From Siphonodentalium dalli (Eukaryota > Mollusca > Scaphopoda > Gadilida > Siphonodentaliidae): 64,000 bases of DNA. A program made the position numbers and the translations under genes. The notes beneath the pieces are model-generated. The model was not told the origin of the DNA. It saw nothing but the letters and a program-made list of their open reading frames with translations, and ran no database searches. Below are positions 15,601 through 24,827 of this stretch, piece after piece (positions within the stretch are counted from its first letter, which is position 1; every line of letters starts with the position of its first letter). The stretch is taken from the NCBI GenBank assembly GCA_032622095.1, contig CP136064.1, positions 216,582,205 through 216,646,204 on the forward strand. Reading direction: 5' to 3'.

Positions 15601-18600
15601 ACACAATTCCATCTAAAACAGTTTGCACAGCTTTGTTCTTCAGTGCTGTACCCACAAGGACTGGTGTGAATGCCCGCTTCAGACATGCACGTCTAATTGC
15701 ACTCTAAAAAAGTGGTACACAATTGATAATTTGTTGGTGTAAACAATTTGAAATCATCCCAAATATTACATGAAATTACAATGTATGTGATATATATGAT
15801 ATGATCAATATGCACATGAGAGGGATGAAGAGGATTTGGCATCGATCGCTGGATTCTTATATGGACCAATCTCTTCAATTTTGTTTGCATGTTCAGATCC
15901 AAAAAACAAGTATGATTTCTTTATCACAATTGATCAGATATGACTACTCTAGGAGGATAACCAGATCGTTATAGATGTGACTAAAACAAGTCAATGGAGG
16001 AGCATATATATATAGCCACACTATGTTGCGTTTGGTCAGTAATTATCGCAAGAGCATGGATGGCAGAAGGAAACTGGCTCTATATTTATTACATACTCCC
16101 AAACACAAACAAAAGTTATATTATTCTGAGCTTTGGGATCGCCATTTGTTGTTTTACAATGATTTTTGCATAATAAAATTCTTAAATTCTAGTTATGTTG
16201 CCTATAGCAATGTAATTATGTCATGCATCTCCAGGGAGAGGCCAGGATCGCCCTAGAGTGAACTGTCTGAATTACCACACAGGCTTCAACTAATAATATA
16301 ACAGTGGGTGTGTAATAAAGATCTTCGCCTAACCAATCCAGTAATAATGATGTTTGATACATAGTAAAACCCCTATATAAAAATTACCTGTGGTATATCA
16401 ATGGATTTGGAATCAGCTAGGAGTTGCTAAAGCACTCAACATACAAGTAGAAGAAAACACACTAAATGCACTACATATAATAAATATGTGACAGAATCAC
16501 TTTCTTCTCTGACTGATTTCAGAATTAAAATTTAGATGATAATACCATTGACCAAGAGGTATTCTGAATAACTTGTTCAGGTTCTATGGCCATAAGACCT
16601 GTACCAGAGAAAAAACATCAAATAGCTTACTTGAATTTCATCGACAGTTGGGGTACGTTCTTCCAAGAAGACTTCTCCTAACCTGTCATCTGCATTTGCA
16701 ACACATTCTACAATAGTAAACAATTTGTTGATAAATTGCACCATGTAAATATGTACTAAGTAACTAATTAAGTAAGCACATCAATATATTGTTACTAATT
16801 GTTAATTCAAATATAATTTTTATTATTAGTATACAGAAATGCTGATCTAAAATTATAAAGTTAAGAAAAATTAAACCCAGCCGAAGCATGGTTTGGCATG
16901 AGATTTTATTTATATGAGTGAACTGGGATGCAAGCTAACTTCTTGGGGCCATAAATGCCCTTTTATGACGGGAGTGCACTGGTGCAGCATTCAAGATCCG
17001 ATGCCAATGCATTCTCTTATATATGCGAGTCTCCAATAGGGAGCCTCACATATATAAGAGATTGCAATGGCTTATAAGTTCAAGGTAAATAATGTTAGGC
17101 CAATCTATTCTCTTATATATGCGAGGCTCCCCATGGGAGACTCGCATATATAATTGGCACAGGGTTTTCGTAAAATTTCAGGAAGCTCCAGTCCTACAGT
17201 GGTTAATGCAAATTACAGTTTCTCGTACAATGTTTTTAAAAACAATTTTAGGAGTATTATAAGTTTTTCCTAAAGGATGCCAAAACAATGAACTATAGAT
17301 TATATTTCCTCATGGGAGGAATGGATTTTAAAATGTCCTTCCCTACCTGAACCCAATAATACTACATAAAACTACATGGATCAGTCAAGCATTAATAACG
17401 CCTCGGTGCACAACACCAAATAGATATTAAAATCCTACTCATTGATACCAACAGTTTAATTGACCACACTAGGCACATATTATATAGTGATCACACTCAC
17501 ATACCTATCATCTCCTGCCTCAGGACCGCAGCTTCTGCTCGGAGATTCTGTGGAATTTCATCTTCCCTGATTTTAATCCTATAAAATGAAAGGTCAATTA
17601 CACTGTAGCTTGACGGTATGGAGTGCTATACAGTCAAGCTATTATATTTCATGCATATATAACAAATAGCAAATTATATGTCAAATATTACTCCCTGAGA
17701 CAAGTGGGCCATAGGACATCTTTCAGGACGTCTTTTAGGATGTCTTTCACCCGGATGCTTAAAGTTTCTTAATAACAATTTGATTGGTTTGATTGCTTTC
17801 TTTGAGCATGAATGTTATTTAACAATCACTACTGTCATTAAATTCTGCAATATTGCTACAATGTGCATTTCAATTTTAACTTTCTGAAATTTTGTTTGAA
17901 ACATGCTTCATCAAAGTTATGACATATCAGCCAATTCTAATGCCCTAAGTAAAAATTAAAGCAATTACGTGACTTTGAATGACCTGTGAAACCTGTATAT
18001 CCCTCAGAAAAAAAATCACAAATTAGATCAGTGTTTTGATCATTAGAGCAACTTACCCTTGAGGCTCTTCAAAATACAACGCTCGCTCCTTTATAAGATC
18101 GACGACACCAGCACAGTTTGACTCGAGCCCAATAGGAATGGTGATAAATGCGGCATTGTGATTTAACTTCGACCTGAAAAACAACAATGATAGCAATAGT
18201 TCAATCGTAAAGATACATAATCCAATTTAGAACCACTAAATTATTATTTCTTTGGCCTTGGGGGTAAAAAATATTAGATTTGAGTCAAGGAACCCACCCA
18301 TCAAAGCCCAGAGTTATCAGATCTTGAGTTTTGAAATCTGTTATGTTTCACAGCCTCCAATATTTGGCAGCCTGGCAAATATCAATGTTTGCCGACCGAC
18401 ATACTTTCGATACCAAATTGCATTGAACAAAATGTTGATATATAAAACTTTTTGGGCAATTTTATACTTTAGTTGACAGGTGTTAGCATTATTTTTTGGC
18501 ATTTAATCAATTCTGATAACTGAAGCGGCATATCAATAAATGTTGTTGTTGTCGGAATCTGATGATATGGGGACCATCGAATCGGATTGTGTACCATCAG

Positions 18601-21600
18601 ATTTTCAATTGATATTCGTAGCTAAGAAACAGAACATCTACCCACTCTGACTGTGTGAAAGGAATTTCTTATAGGACCCAACCCTGGAAACAATATTTTG
18701 TCGCTAAAAGTTTTATTCTTGTTGATCATCATTGATATTCTAGTCTGGAAGGGATATTTAAGGGATCATAAATCTTTCATGAGTGCTGTTTTCTGTCTTA
18801 TATGTACAGATAATCATTAAAATGGATCAATTCAGGCCCATTCATAATTTTTTATTATTTCTGATCAATTGTGAGTACACAGGGGTTCATAATGCCAAAT
18901 AATGTGGTATCTTCCAGAACACATCCATTAGTTTTGACCTAAACCAAGGAAACTTCACACAAACGCACCACTGTGACAGGATTTCTTTACATATTTGAAA
19001 CAATGAGAAACTCTATGTGGTTCTGATCCAAATAAAAAATTGCTTGCTATTCTTCAGTATTCTCATATATATTGTATATTTTTCAACAAGAATAGTGAAG
19101 TTCTAACAGTTATACCTTATTTGTGACAGGACTCTTTTTGGATTGGCCTTTTGTCTGTCTAGTTTATTAATGAACGCCAGGCAGGGAACGTTGTATCTCT
19201 TCATCTGTCTGTTTACAGTTAGTGTTTGACTCTGAACTCCCCCGACAGCACACAACACAAGTACAGCTCCATCTAGTACTCTCAAAGCTCGCTCAACTTC
19301 AACCGTGAAATCAACATGACCTGCAGGAGTTAGAATTTAAATAAGATCTCTCTCAAACATTCTAATAAATAAAAGTGATATTTACTTTGTATATGATTCA
19401 ATCCTGCTTAAAAGCCTCTCAAAATTCTCTAAAAATCTACTGTAAAATCAGAATGACATATGAATGAGAAATAAAAAAGAATTTGCCAACATGAGTCAGT
19501 TAGATGTTCATTGCCTTTAAACAATAATTTTGAGACCTTTATCTACTATAGCAACTTATTCAAACCTAACTGGAGAGTGAGAATGAAACATAAGGAGATG
19601 AAGTCACATATTACCAGGTGTGGCGATGATGTTTATCACATATTACCAGGAAAATCGATGATATTTATGTATGAAGTCACATATTACCAGGTGTATCAAT
19701 GATGTTTATGTATGAAGTCACATATTGCCAGGTGTATCAATGATGTTTATCACATATCACCTGTTATATCGATGATGTACATGTATATGTATGAAGTCAC
19801 ATATTGCCAGGTGTACCGATGATGTTTATAACAAATTCACATATTACCAGGTGTATCGATGATGTTTTATCACAAATAACCAGGTGTATAGATGTTTATG
19901 TATGAAGTCACATATTACCAGGTGTATCGATAATGTTTATAATGATGTCACATATTACCAGGTGTATCAATGATGTTTATGTATGAAGTCACATATTACC
20001 AGGTGTATCGATGATGTTTATAAGGCAGTCACATATTACTAGGTGTATCAATGATGTTTATGTATGAAGTCACATATTACCAGGTGTATCGATGATGTTT
20101 ATAATGATGTCACATATTACCAGGTGTATCAATGATGTTTACGTTGATATCCTTCCATTCTAAGTAGGTAGCAGCTGATTGAATAGTTATACCACGCTGT
20201 CTCTCCAACTCCATGGAATCCATTTTAGCTCCAACTCCATCTTTACCTTTCACCTGAAACACACAATGGGTCAATGCAGTCGCCCAATTAGTAAATGTAG
20301 AGTGGATGGCTTCACAGACTCGCATATAAAAGAATGCACTAGCACAGCATCTCTAATGCTGCACCAGCGCTGGTCTCTTCATGAAAGGGTTAAGCTGGAT
20401 GTCTCATATATGTCCAGATCTACCAAGACGGATGTTATATGACAGTCAGTCATTGGTGATCTTAGGTAGTCTCAATGCAGCATAAAATAAATGTGTTCTG
20501 ACAATGTTTTGCAGTAAACTGTTTAGTTCTGCTGCTAAAGCTTTGAGTTTGACATAATGAAGAGTGAAATATGTACCCACCTTAATAAACTTCAGTCTCC
20601 ATGAATTTGAAGTTGTATAAACAGTCATCTCCAAGCTTAATAATTTAGCGATTCATGACGTTTTGTTTTCCCAGAAATATCCACTTGGATCTACCGACTT
20701 CCCATAATAATCAAGGTATGATATGAAAGTGGAAAATTTATAAGCGAATGCTTTTTACTTGAGCCAATTGTAACCTTACACTGTGTATATATATATCAAT
20801 AATTGATAGAGAAACTGCGGGAAATTCAATTTGGAACCTTATAAAGTTACTAACCTCATGCATTTCAGAGAGACGTCCAGTATAAAACAGCAATCTCTCT
20901 GTGAGTGTTGTCTTCCCTGAATCAATGTGAGCTGAGATTCCGATGTTCCTAATTTTTTTGACATCGTATATAACTTCCTGAAGTGTGATAATTACTGGTA
21001 AGTTAACCACTTCTGGAACACCATGATACAAATAATACACATAATATCATTTGGGTTTCCACATTCATTTATGTGAAGTAAATTAGCACAATTTCAAAAG
21101 AGTTCAGCTTCTATAGCATGTTGCCATGATCATAAGCTCCAAGAGTTATCAAGAAAATGGTGGGTAACTGCACAAAATAAGTGTTGTACTGGTATCGGTG
21201 TCCAGATTGATTGTGGTGACATTTTCTTTGATTTCATAAAAATTATTTGGTGAATCTAGATCAATGTACCACCACAGCACAGCTGGTGAATCTAGATCAA
21301 TGTAACACCACAGCGGGCTAAATTCACCAAGTTCACCCCGCTGAGGACCTCATTCTGCTTAGGCCTCATCTTCTGGGAAGTATCTATAGTCTCAAATTAA
21401 CATTGTTATTAGTTACTGTTTCTCTTACTGGTAGTTTCTATATCCTCTAATTTTCAGAAAATATTTTTTTTTGCATAATCGAGGCGACTAATGGGTCTAC
21501 ATCGCCAACATCAACTGGGAAAATTCAATCTGATCCTAGGTCTCTCATAGCAGTTGAGGCCTAATAAGAAGAATGAGGTTCCCAGAGGGATGAATTTGGT

Positions 21601-22395
21601 GATGCTAGCACTGTGTGCGATAGCATCACTAAATTCACCCTTTGGGGGGCCTCATTCTGCAAATGACAGACACACTATTTGCAGGCTTGAGTTTATTACA
21701 GGTGGGATCCTAAAATGGCATTTAGCGACCACACCATACTATAAGGCATCACTGAATGCAAGTTTCAATGAGTAGGTTTTCAATACCTTGGCGAAGGAAT
21801 TTTCATTCAAATAATACCAACAATGTCCCTAAACTCCATTTCTATGGATAGAATATAATTTATTTTTGAACAACGAAAATGGTCTCATCATGAGACCATA
21901 TTCGGTGTTCAAAAACGAATTAAATGCTATGGATAGAAATGGAGTTGAGGGCGCTAGTGGTTTTATTTGAATGAGGAATTCTTCATCGATCCATCCGTGC
22001 CGACATCGAATCGATACCACTGATTTGATAAATCAACTTAGTTGGTGGTTTTCCAAGCGATGGTAAATCAGGTGAAAACCTATCTCTTGTAAGTTGTATA
22101 CTACTATAATGTAAATCAGGTGCATATATAGGGACAGCACATAAGAGCAGTTTGTGAAGGTGTGGGGTCAGGGAAACGCGTTACAAGCCCAATTTTGCTC
22201 TGTACTGAAATAACAACATGTTCTATGTATATAGTAGTGAGAGAGTTTGTAAGATGAGGATATTTGTGAGACAATGAGGTAATTTATTGAATGATAGTGA
22301 TGAAAAAGTTACCAAATGTATATGTTTATTATCTAGTGTTCTTGACATACCCCGGACTTTCTGGCAGAATACGATGCCACAGGAACATGGATAAT
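451..22395 (-). CDS. GFM1: Mitochondrial elongation factor G1, 18 exons, 3' end outside window
   Basis: EF-G1 is the GTPase that translocates tRNA and mRNA on the mitochondrial ribosome, in the matrix. Exons in transcript order: 22351-22395, 20855-20977, 20121-20253, 19116-19320, 18057-18173, 17505-17578, 16631-16707, 15546-15703, 14535-14616, 13844-13981, 12687-12788, 11441-11635, 10978-11060, 9333-9402, 8639-8731, 7809-7884, 3849-3917, 451-611. They sum to 2001 nt, and every junction is GT-AG and in phase. Visible motifs are the P-loop AHIDSGKTT, the switch-I end [13 protein letters not shown] (split by an intron), NKLD, and the domain III signature [13 protein letters not shown]. The NKLD/AVGGVQ context and a C-terminal half like animal GFM1 favour GFM1 over GFM2. 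About 667 of roughly 750 expected residues are present; part of domain V lies left of position 1. No frameshift or internal stop is seen, so the gene looks functional. The N-terminal targeting peptide is unresolved. Confidence 0.96.
813..2815. repeat. Dispersed repeat interrupted by a hAT-like element
   Basis: Blocks 813-1013 and 2287-2815 share phrases such as ACGGATTTCGACnAAA and AAGTCGGGTCACC, with repeated 'ACCTTCAAAATGG' and 'CAATTCAAGGTCAAA' in the right block. They look like one older repeat later split by the element at 1014-2278. The family is unknown. Confidence 0.5.
1014..2278. mobile_element. Non-autonomous hAT-like element, 1.27 kb
   Basis: The ends are CAGTGTTCGCGCTG and its reverse complement. 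Flanks are ATGATAGT (1006-1013) and GTGATAGT (2279-2286), matching at 7 of 8 bases, as expected for an old hAT 8-bp duplication. Both ends carry many copies of TTTGGCTAA or TTTGGCCAAA as subterminal repeats. No transposase frame is present. Confidence 0.75.
3849..3917 (-). CDS. GFM1: GFM1 exon, domain IV end
   Basis: A 69-nt exon encoding [20 protein letters not shown] and VKN after joining. It was found by looking for the HH-VDS motif expected between the flanking exons; both phases fit. It is more diverged than its neighbours. Confidence 0.87.
4233..4390. mobile_element. Foldback MITE, ~158 bp
   Basis: Inverted arms of about 60 bp begin ATCTAGTGTTTTT and include GATACCGAAAATTATCTCAT; the loop is short (about 4297-4333). 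The superfamily is unclear because no target duplication is obvious. It lies in the GFM1 intron. Confidence 0.7.
4440..6240. repeat. Degenerate tandem repeat array, ~140-190 bp unit
   Basis: The phrase 'CACCTGTATAGTTTTTGGTAT', or an eroded form, recurs near 4583, 4740, 4888, 5858, 5998 and 6170. Each is followed by 'TTGATCGGTTTAGAAA' and 'AATTAACC' and preceded by a 'TATCCGAT' word. The left end has a CCGTCCGTC-type run. Divergence rises to the right, so it is an old array in the large GFM1 intron. Confidence 0.65.
7165..7695. mobile_element. Long-armed foldback element, ~530 bp
   Basis: Arms of about 190 bp (7165-7360 and 7505-7695) are inverted copies. Shared landmarks are GAATCTCTRCTCTGGCTAAC, CAAAACCTTGGAACTnTT, AATGCGGGGAATATA and TTCACCTACAG. 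The loop is about 150 bp. No clear target duplication. It lies 120 bp past a GFM1 splice donor. Confidence 0.7.
7809..7884 (-). CDS. GFM1: GFM1 exon, domain IV
   Basis: A 76-nt exon encoding [18 protein letters not shown] and VRFRIQD, with donor GTGAGT. A ~3.9-kb intron full of repeats follows. Confidence 0.94.
8362..8592. mobile_element. TTAA-type MITE, CCCTTYCATGAYGGGAG family, eroded
   Basis: It carries the same interior as the clean copy at 11802-12070 (GCAGCATTAAAGATC, AGGGAGCCTCACATATATAA, GGCTCCCTATAGGAGAC), but the flanking TTAA is lost on both sides. It sits beside the GFM1 exon at 8639-8731. Confidence 0.65.
8639..8731 (-). CDS. GFM1: GFM1 exon, domain IV
   Basis: A 31-codon exon encoding [18 protein letters not shown] and [13 protein letters not shown]. 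The acceptor is TTTAAG and the donor GTGAGG. Confidence 0.93.
9150..9270 (+). repeat. Retroposon-like tail with GACAGAC / GGACGGAC run
   Basis: A degenerate CAGACAGATGG to GGACGGACAAA run is followed by 'GGGGGGTATAAT'. A similar tail at 10870-10950 ends in 'TATACCCCCC', suggesting 3' ends of one repeat family. Confidence 0.4.
9333..9402 (-). CDS. GFM1: GFM1 exon, domain IV
   Basis: A 70-nt exon encoding [20 protein letters not shown] and IMEV-side residues. [12 protein letters not shown] is the domain IV loop that reaches the decoding centre in EF-G. Confidence 0.94.
9415..10000 (+). repeat. Dispersed mosaic repeat (TAGCTCAACTT family)
   Basis: It starts with 'GACACTGTAGGTCAACTTGG' and 'AATTTCATGTGTTACAGTCAA', then has repeated 'GTAAAATCCAAGATGG' and 'CATCCAGTAGATCAATATCA' units. 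Related copies lie at 22985-23560 (plus), 50505-51600 (minus) and 61715-62085 (plus). Confidence 0.6.
10600..10950 (+). repeat. Two-copy repeat block ending in a GACAGACA tail
   Basis: 'TTTTGAAAGCAGTCATGATG' with 'CATnCTAAATTT' occurs at about 10643 and 10801. The second copy runs into a GACAGACAGACA microsatellite. It lies in a GFM1 intron, immediately upstream in coordinate of the domain IV exon. Confidence 0.5.
10978..11060 (-). CDS. GFM1: GFM1 exon, domain IV start
   Basis: An 83-nt exon encoding [20 protein letters not shown] and ETLTAPCE. Donor GTAAGC, acceptor CTTTCAG. Confidence 0.94.
11441..11635 (-). CDS. GFM1: GFM1 exon, domain III
   Basis: A 65-codon exon encoding [37 protein letters not shown] and [13 protein letters not shown]. 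The last is the strongest EF-G family signature in the window. Confidence 0.97.
11802..12070. mobile_element. piggyBac-like MITE, 269 bp
   Basis: TTAA at both ends (11802-11805, 12067-12070) and terminal repeats CCCTTCCATGAC / GTCATGGAAGAG. The TTAA-CCC start is typical of piggyBac-derived MITEs. The interior contains two short hairpins built on TGCATTCTnTTATATATGnGAG and its complement. Confidence 0.8.
12687..12788 (-). CDS. GFM1: GFM1 exon, end of domain II
   Basis: A 34-codon exon encoding [20 protein letters not shown] and [14 protein letters not shown], with donor GTTAGTA. Confidence 0.95.
12929..13840. mobile_element. Second copy of the 1014-2278 hAT-like element, right end lost
   Basis: It starts CAGTGTTTGCGCTGTCGG followed by GGCTAAATTGGCCAATGG words, then matches the interior of the first copy through 'CCAGAAAATGAAGATTTAAT'. 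The right terminal repeat is missing and the copy abuts the donor of the GFM1 exon at 13844. Confidence 0.65.
13844..13981 (-). CDS. GFM1: GFM1 exon, domain II
   Basis: A 46-codon exon encoding [40 protein letters not shown] and HSNEME, the beta-barrel domain II. The truncated hAT-like copy at 12929-13840 ends only a few bases past the donor. Confidence 0.95.
14101..14356. mobile_element. TTAA-type MITE, AGGCCCAC family, 256 bp
   Basis: TTAA flanks (14101-14104, 14353-14356) and ends AGGCCCACTTAATTTT / AAAATTAAATTGGCCT. Same family as 47596-48017, 57927-58394 and 62822-63268. This copy is internally deleted. Confidence 0.75.
14467..14518 (-). repeat. Intronic duplicate of GFM1 exon end plus splice donor
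   Basis: A 52-bp tandem copy of the segment beginning at 14519, which includes the last codons of the exon at 14535-14616 and its donor. In the copy GAG is followed by ATAAGC instead of GTAAAC. Confidence 0.8.
14535..14616 (-). CDS. GFM1: GFM1 exon, domain II start
   Basis: An 82-nt exon encoding [18 protein letters not shown] and FLGLAFKLE. Its last ~35 bases and the donor are duplicated once in the adjoining intron (14467-14518, 52-bp period); in the copy the donor GT reads AT, so it should be silent. Confidence 0.93.
15546..15703 (-). CDS. GFM1: GFM1 exon with G5 motif
   Basis: A 158-nt exon encoding [38 protein letters not shown] and NPSEV. TALKNK is the G5-like motif that contacts the guanine base. 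The exon closes the GTPase domain. Confidence 0.95.
16631..16707 (-). CDS. GFM1: GFM1 exon, G-prime insert
   Basis: A 77-nt exon encoding [20 protein letters not shown] and TVDEIQ, the EF-G segment ending the insert. Donor GTAAGC. Confidence 0.93.
16953..17206. mobile_element. TTAA-type MITE, CCCTTYCATGAYGGGAG family
   Basis: Left end GCCCTTTTATGACGGGAG, right end at GGTTAA (17206). The interior has two hairpins with TGCATTCTCTTATATATGCG and its complement. Orthologous in design to 11802-12070. Confidence 0.72.
17505..17578 (-). CDS. GFM1: GFM1 exon, G-prime insert
   Basis: A 74-nt exon encoding [20 protein letters not shown] and QEMI, the helical insert. Splice sites GTATGTG and TTTTATAG; phases 1 and 1 fit both neighbours. 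Confidence 0.92.
18057..18173 (-). CDS. GFM1: GFM1 exon, G-prime subdomain start
   Basis: A 117-nt exon encoding [17 protein letters not shown] and [17 protein letters not shown], the stretch after NKLD where EF-G leaves the GTPase core for the G-prime insert. Donor GTAAGT, acceptor TTTTTCAG. Confidence 0.94.
18241..18330. repeat. Fragment of the AGGTACTC TTAA-type MITE
   Basis: 'CTAAATTATTATTTCTTTGG' and 'GAACCCACCCATCAAAG' match the arms of the complete element at 58683-58991. The termini are absent. Confidence 0.55.
19116..19320 (-). CDS. GFM1: GFM1 exon with G4 motif
   Basis: This 205-nt exon begins inside the DTPG glycine codon and continues [20 protein letters not shown]. It contains [10 protein letters not shown] and the guanine-specificity motif FINKLDRQ. 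All key GTPase residues are present. Confidence 0.96.
19607..20110 (-). repeat. ~40-bp minisatellite derived from a GFM1 exon-intron junction
   Basis: About 13 intronic units, each containing (minus strand) AACATCATCGATACACCTG followed by GTAATATGTG, that is, the exon end coding NIIDTPG plus the real 5' splice site. Units start near 19607, 19637, 19679, 19720, 19752, 19798, 19838, 19871, 19909, 19949, 19990, 20030 and 20071; the authentic junction is the 14th (20111-20143). Alternate units differ at their right side (GTATGAAGT versus ATAATGATGT), giving an ~81-bp higher-order period. About ten units keep a GT at the donor position. Confidence 0.92.
20121..20253 (-). CDS. GFM1: GFM1 exon with switch I and G3 motif
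   Basis: This 133-nt exon encodes [38 protein letters not shown] and IIDTPG, ending one base into the glycine codon of DTPG. Its last ~20 bases and its donor (G, then GTAATATGTG) are the seed of the ~40-bp tandem array that fills the adjacent intron (19607-20110). Confidence 0.96.
20318..20393. mobile_element. Truncated hairpin-core MITE
   Basis: Right end only: ACTCGCATATAAAAGAATGC, ATGCTGCACCAGCGC, ATGAAAGGG and TTAA at 20390-20393. It belongs to the same group as 11802-12070. Confidence 0.6.
20855..20977 (-). CDS. GFM1: GFM1 exon with G1 P-loop
   Basis: This 123-nt, phase 0 exon encodes the start of the GTPase domain: [17 protein letters not shown] followed by [17 protein letters not shown]. 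The P-loop lysine and threonine that hold GTP phosphates and magnesium are intact. Confidence 0.95.
21290..21687. mobile_element. Broken copy of the hAT-type double-hairpin MITE
   Basis: Fragments TTCACCCCGCTGAGGACCTC (about 21330) and a fuller hairpin at 21572-21660 are followed by AAATGACAGACACACTATTT and GGCTTG. The left terminus is missing. Confidence 0.6.
21826..21955. mobile_element. Foldback element, ~130 bp
   Basis: Arms starting CCTAAACTCCATTTCTATGG are inverted at the right end; the centre is ATGGTCTCATCATGAGACCA, itself a perfect palindrome. Arms are about 85% alike by eye. Confidence 0.65.
22351..22395 (-). CDS. GFM1: GFM1 exon (N-terminal linker)
   Basis: A 45-nt exon, acceptor TTTACAG and donor GTATGTC. 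It encodes [15 protein letters not shown] in frame with the P-loop exon. This is the variable segment before the GTPase domain, so the call rests on splice sites and phase, not on conservation. Confidence 0.6.
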
Positions 22396-22600
22396 CTGTA
22401 AATACAAGAAAATTGTTTTTAAGTTTTTAAAATTTTAAATAAATAACAATTACTATTTCCGACCTCTTCTCTTTTGCAAATTTATGGAAACTTGGGAGTT
22501 TAATATTGAATAAACTGCAAATGAAATAAATATTATCACTCTTATTTATTCCTAGGCAAATAAGACCTATATACCGGTACCTATACATGTATACACTTAC

Positions 22601-22639
22601 TAATTTACCACTTTTCCCCATTGAAGAGGTCTCTTTCAT
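22601..22639 (-). CDS. GFM1: Possible first coding exon of GFM1
   Basis: An ATG at 22639 opens 13 codons ending at a strong donor (TTA, then GTAAGTG). Joined to the exon at 22351-22395 it stays in frame and would give an N-terminus starting MKETSSMGKSGKL. The frame is also open further upstream, so the true start may lie earlier. The peptide is not a clear mitochondrial targeting sequence. The support is phase and donor only. Confidence 0.35.
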
Positions 22640-22984
22640 ATATTTCAGGGGATCTCCATGAATTCCTAAACATCTGCTAAAATTGTCTGATAGTTGGGAC
22701 TTTTGATGATTGGGTCCTTGGATGATTGGAGCCTTGGACTATTGGGACCTTGAAAAAAGCCAATGTTAACCTTCAGTTGACCTTCAACAGGACTTTAAAT
22801 AGAGATGCCACATTCCAAACTATAGAACTATTAGTATTGAACTTAGAAATTGAACACAGAAGTTCCACTTTACTAGGCTGTGCAGAACAGAAACTGAGCA
22901 GGTCTGGAAATATAAAAAATCAACTACAATAGCTGAATTCAGCTATAGATTATAGTTTATGAAACATGTCAAAATCAGGAAAAT
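22640..22984. other. No feature recognised
   Basis: Upstream side of GFM1. There is a degenerate GATTGGGnCCTTGGA repeat at 22705-22755. No promoter element or further exon could be defined. Confidence 0.4.
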
Positions 22985-23560
22985 GCACATAAAATGAAAG
23001 TGTCAATGACACTGTAGCTTAACTTGGAAAGGGAATAATTTCATGTGTTACAGTCAATGGAGGAATTAGGAATGCGGAAAGTTGAAATGTCTGAGTAATA
23101 CTAGATTATCAACATGAAGAGATATCTATAAAGTAAAATCCAAGATGGTTGCTGGCAGGTACGTTTTCCAATGAACTTCAAAAACATTTGATAGCTTCCA
23201 TCTAGTAGATCAATATCAAGGTTAATATGAAGTTTGGTGATGATCGGATGAGGGAAGTGGACTGTAGGGTGTGCCAAAGAGTAAAATCCAAGATGGCTGA
23301 CCCTAAAATAACCCGTTCCCATCTACATATCAATGTTAACAGCCATGACAAATTTCATGATGATCCGACCAATGGTACGACCTGTAGCCCGTTCCACAGG
23401 ATTTAGTCATGCAAAGAATAAAATCCAAGATGGCTGCCGGCAGCCATGTTTTATGACCGAATTACCCCATCTACATGTCAATATTAATATTGACGACAAT
23501 TACTTGATACCAAGCCATGGCAATAGCTCAAACTTTACAAAGTAAAGTTGAGCTAAAAAT
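22985..23560 (+). repeat. Dispersed mosaic repeat (TAGCTCAACTT family), near full length
   Basis: It starts AGTGTCAATGACACTGTAGC and ends near GGCAATAGCTCAAACTTTAC and AAGTTGAGCT. The interior repeats GTAAAATCCAAGATGG and CATCTACATGTCAATATTAA. The end words TAGCTCAACTT / AAGTTGAGCT are inverted, so it may be a TIR element with internal tandem units. Confidence 0.65.
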
Positions 23561-23845
23561 TATTTACCAATCTCTTAATTCAAATTCTAAATGAAAGAAT
23601 CTGGTGTCCTTACTTTGACAAAGTGCTGCCGCTCCTTTGTAAATCAATTATTCTTTGCAACGGAATTGTGTACGATTGTAAAGTTTGAATACCGGGCACT
23701 ATTTGTTTGTATAATTATTATATCTCCTTGAATTTGAAGAGACTTTTTGTGAAAAAAAGAATTCAGATCTGCAATGATCGGAAGTATTAAGCAGAGGATT
23801 AGTTAAGTTATGTATACATCTATAAAAAAAATCATACCAATAATG

Positions 23846-24260
23846 CAGGGTTTCTACCATGGGAAAATAAAGGATGCCGCATTGGGGAAAAACATAACAT
23901 AGCTGGAGAAAATTTTGATTTTTGTCACTGAAAAGTAGCCATTTCCTTGCACTTGATACAGTCACAAAGCAACGTATATTACTCAAGTTGATCCGGGACA
24001 TATTCCCTTTCCATCATTTCCGTGGGTGCATTATTTTGTTTTCATGGTAACCAGGGCATTAATCATGAAATTACTCCTGTGAGGCTGCCGTCTGATTGGA
24101 ATGAAGACTATTTAACAAGCTATGCGTTACACAGTGTTTATAAATTTAGAGAAACCGACATGTAATTAAACACTAAAAAGCATCTACGAATTGACCATTA
24201 GTACCTACTAGTAGCAAGGAGATTTGAATTATGTATTTCCAACAGGAAATAATATAATAT
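23846..24260. repeat. Left part of a CAGGGTTT element
   Basis: It starts CAGGGTTTCTACCATGGG and runs parallel to 26249-26680: ACTGAAAAG-AGCCATTTCCTTG, CTGATTGGAATGAAGACTAT and AAACACTAAAAAGCATCTAC are shared. No matching right terminus was found. Confidence 0.55.
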
Positions 24261-24827
24261 TTCTATGAACATTTATTGTTAATAAAGTCAATAATGTTAT
24301 GGATATTATGCGCATTCACAGTTAAGATATAATAAATTGATTGTTACTCAGGGCATTCATACAGAAGGTGTGAGTTTGTTTTGAAAGCGATTAATGTGTG
24401 ATAACTCATGTTGTTTTAATCAGTTGGTCCATTTGATCTTGTGATCTAATCATTGGCAGCTTAATTGTGTTCACGTGTAACAACGGACAAGTCATCAGCA
24501 GTGGCTTGGATGGACGCAAGCCAGGGCCATCACTCCGAAACAGAAAGAACAACAGCAGCAACAACAATAACCGATAGAAGAAAAAAGAAAGCAAAGAAAA
24601 AAAAATAACGCCTAGATCATTTTCATTCACGCTCACCATTTAATGTTTTTTTGTCCATCTCATTGTCATAACATGTATTGTATTAAATTTAAAAAGTGGG
24701 TTGCACGGAAAGGGTTCCGCCCCTTCCAAATCCTCCCGGGTTAAATCCCAAACCCCATAAAAACAAAAACAGTTGAGGAATGGTCAGTCTTCGGACGAAG
24801 CATCAGAACTAACGACGACGTTGAAGG

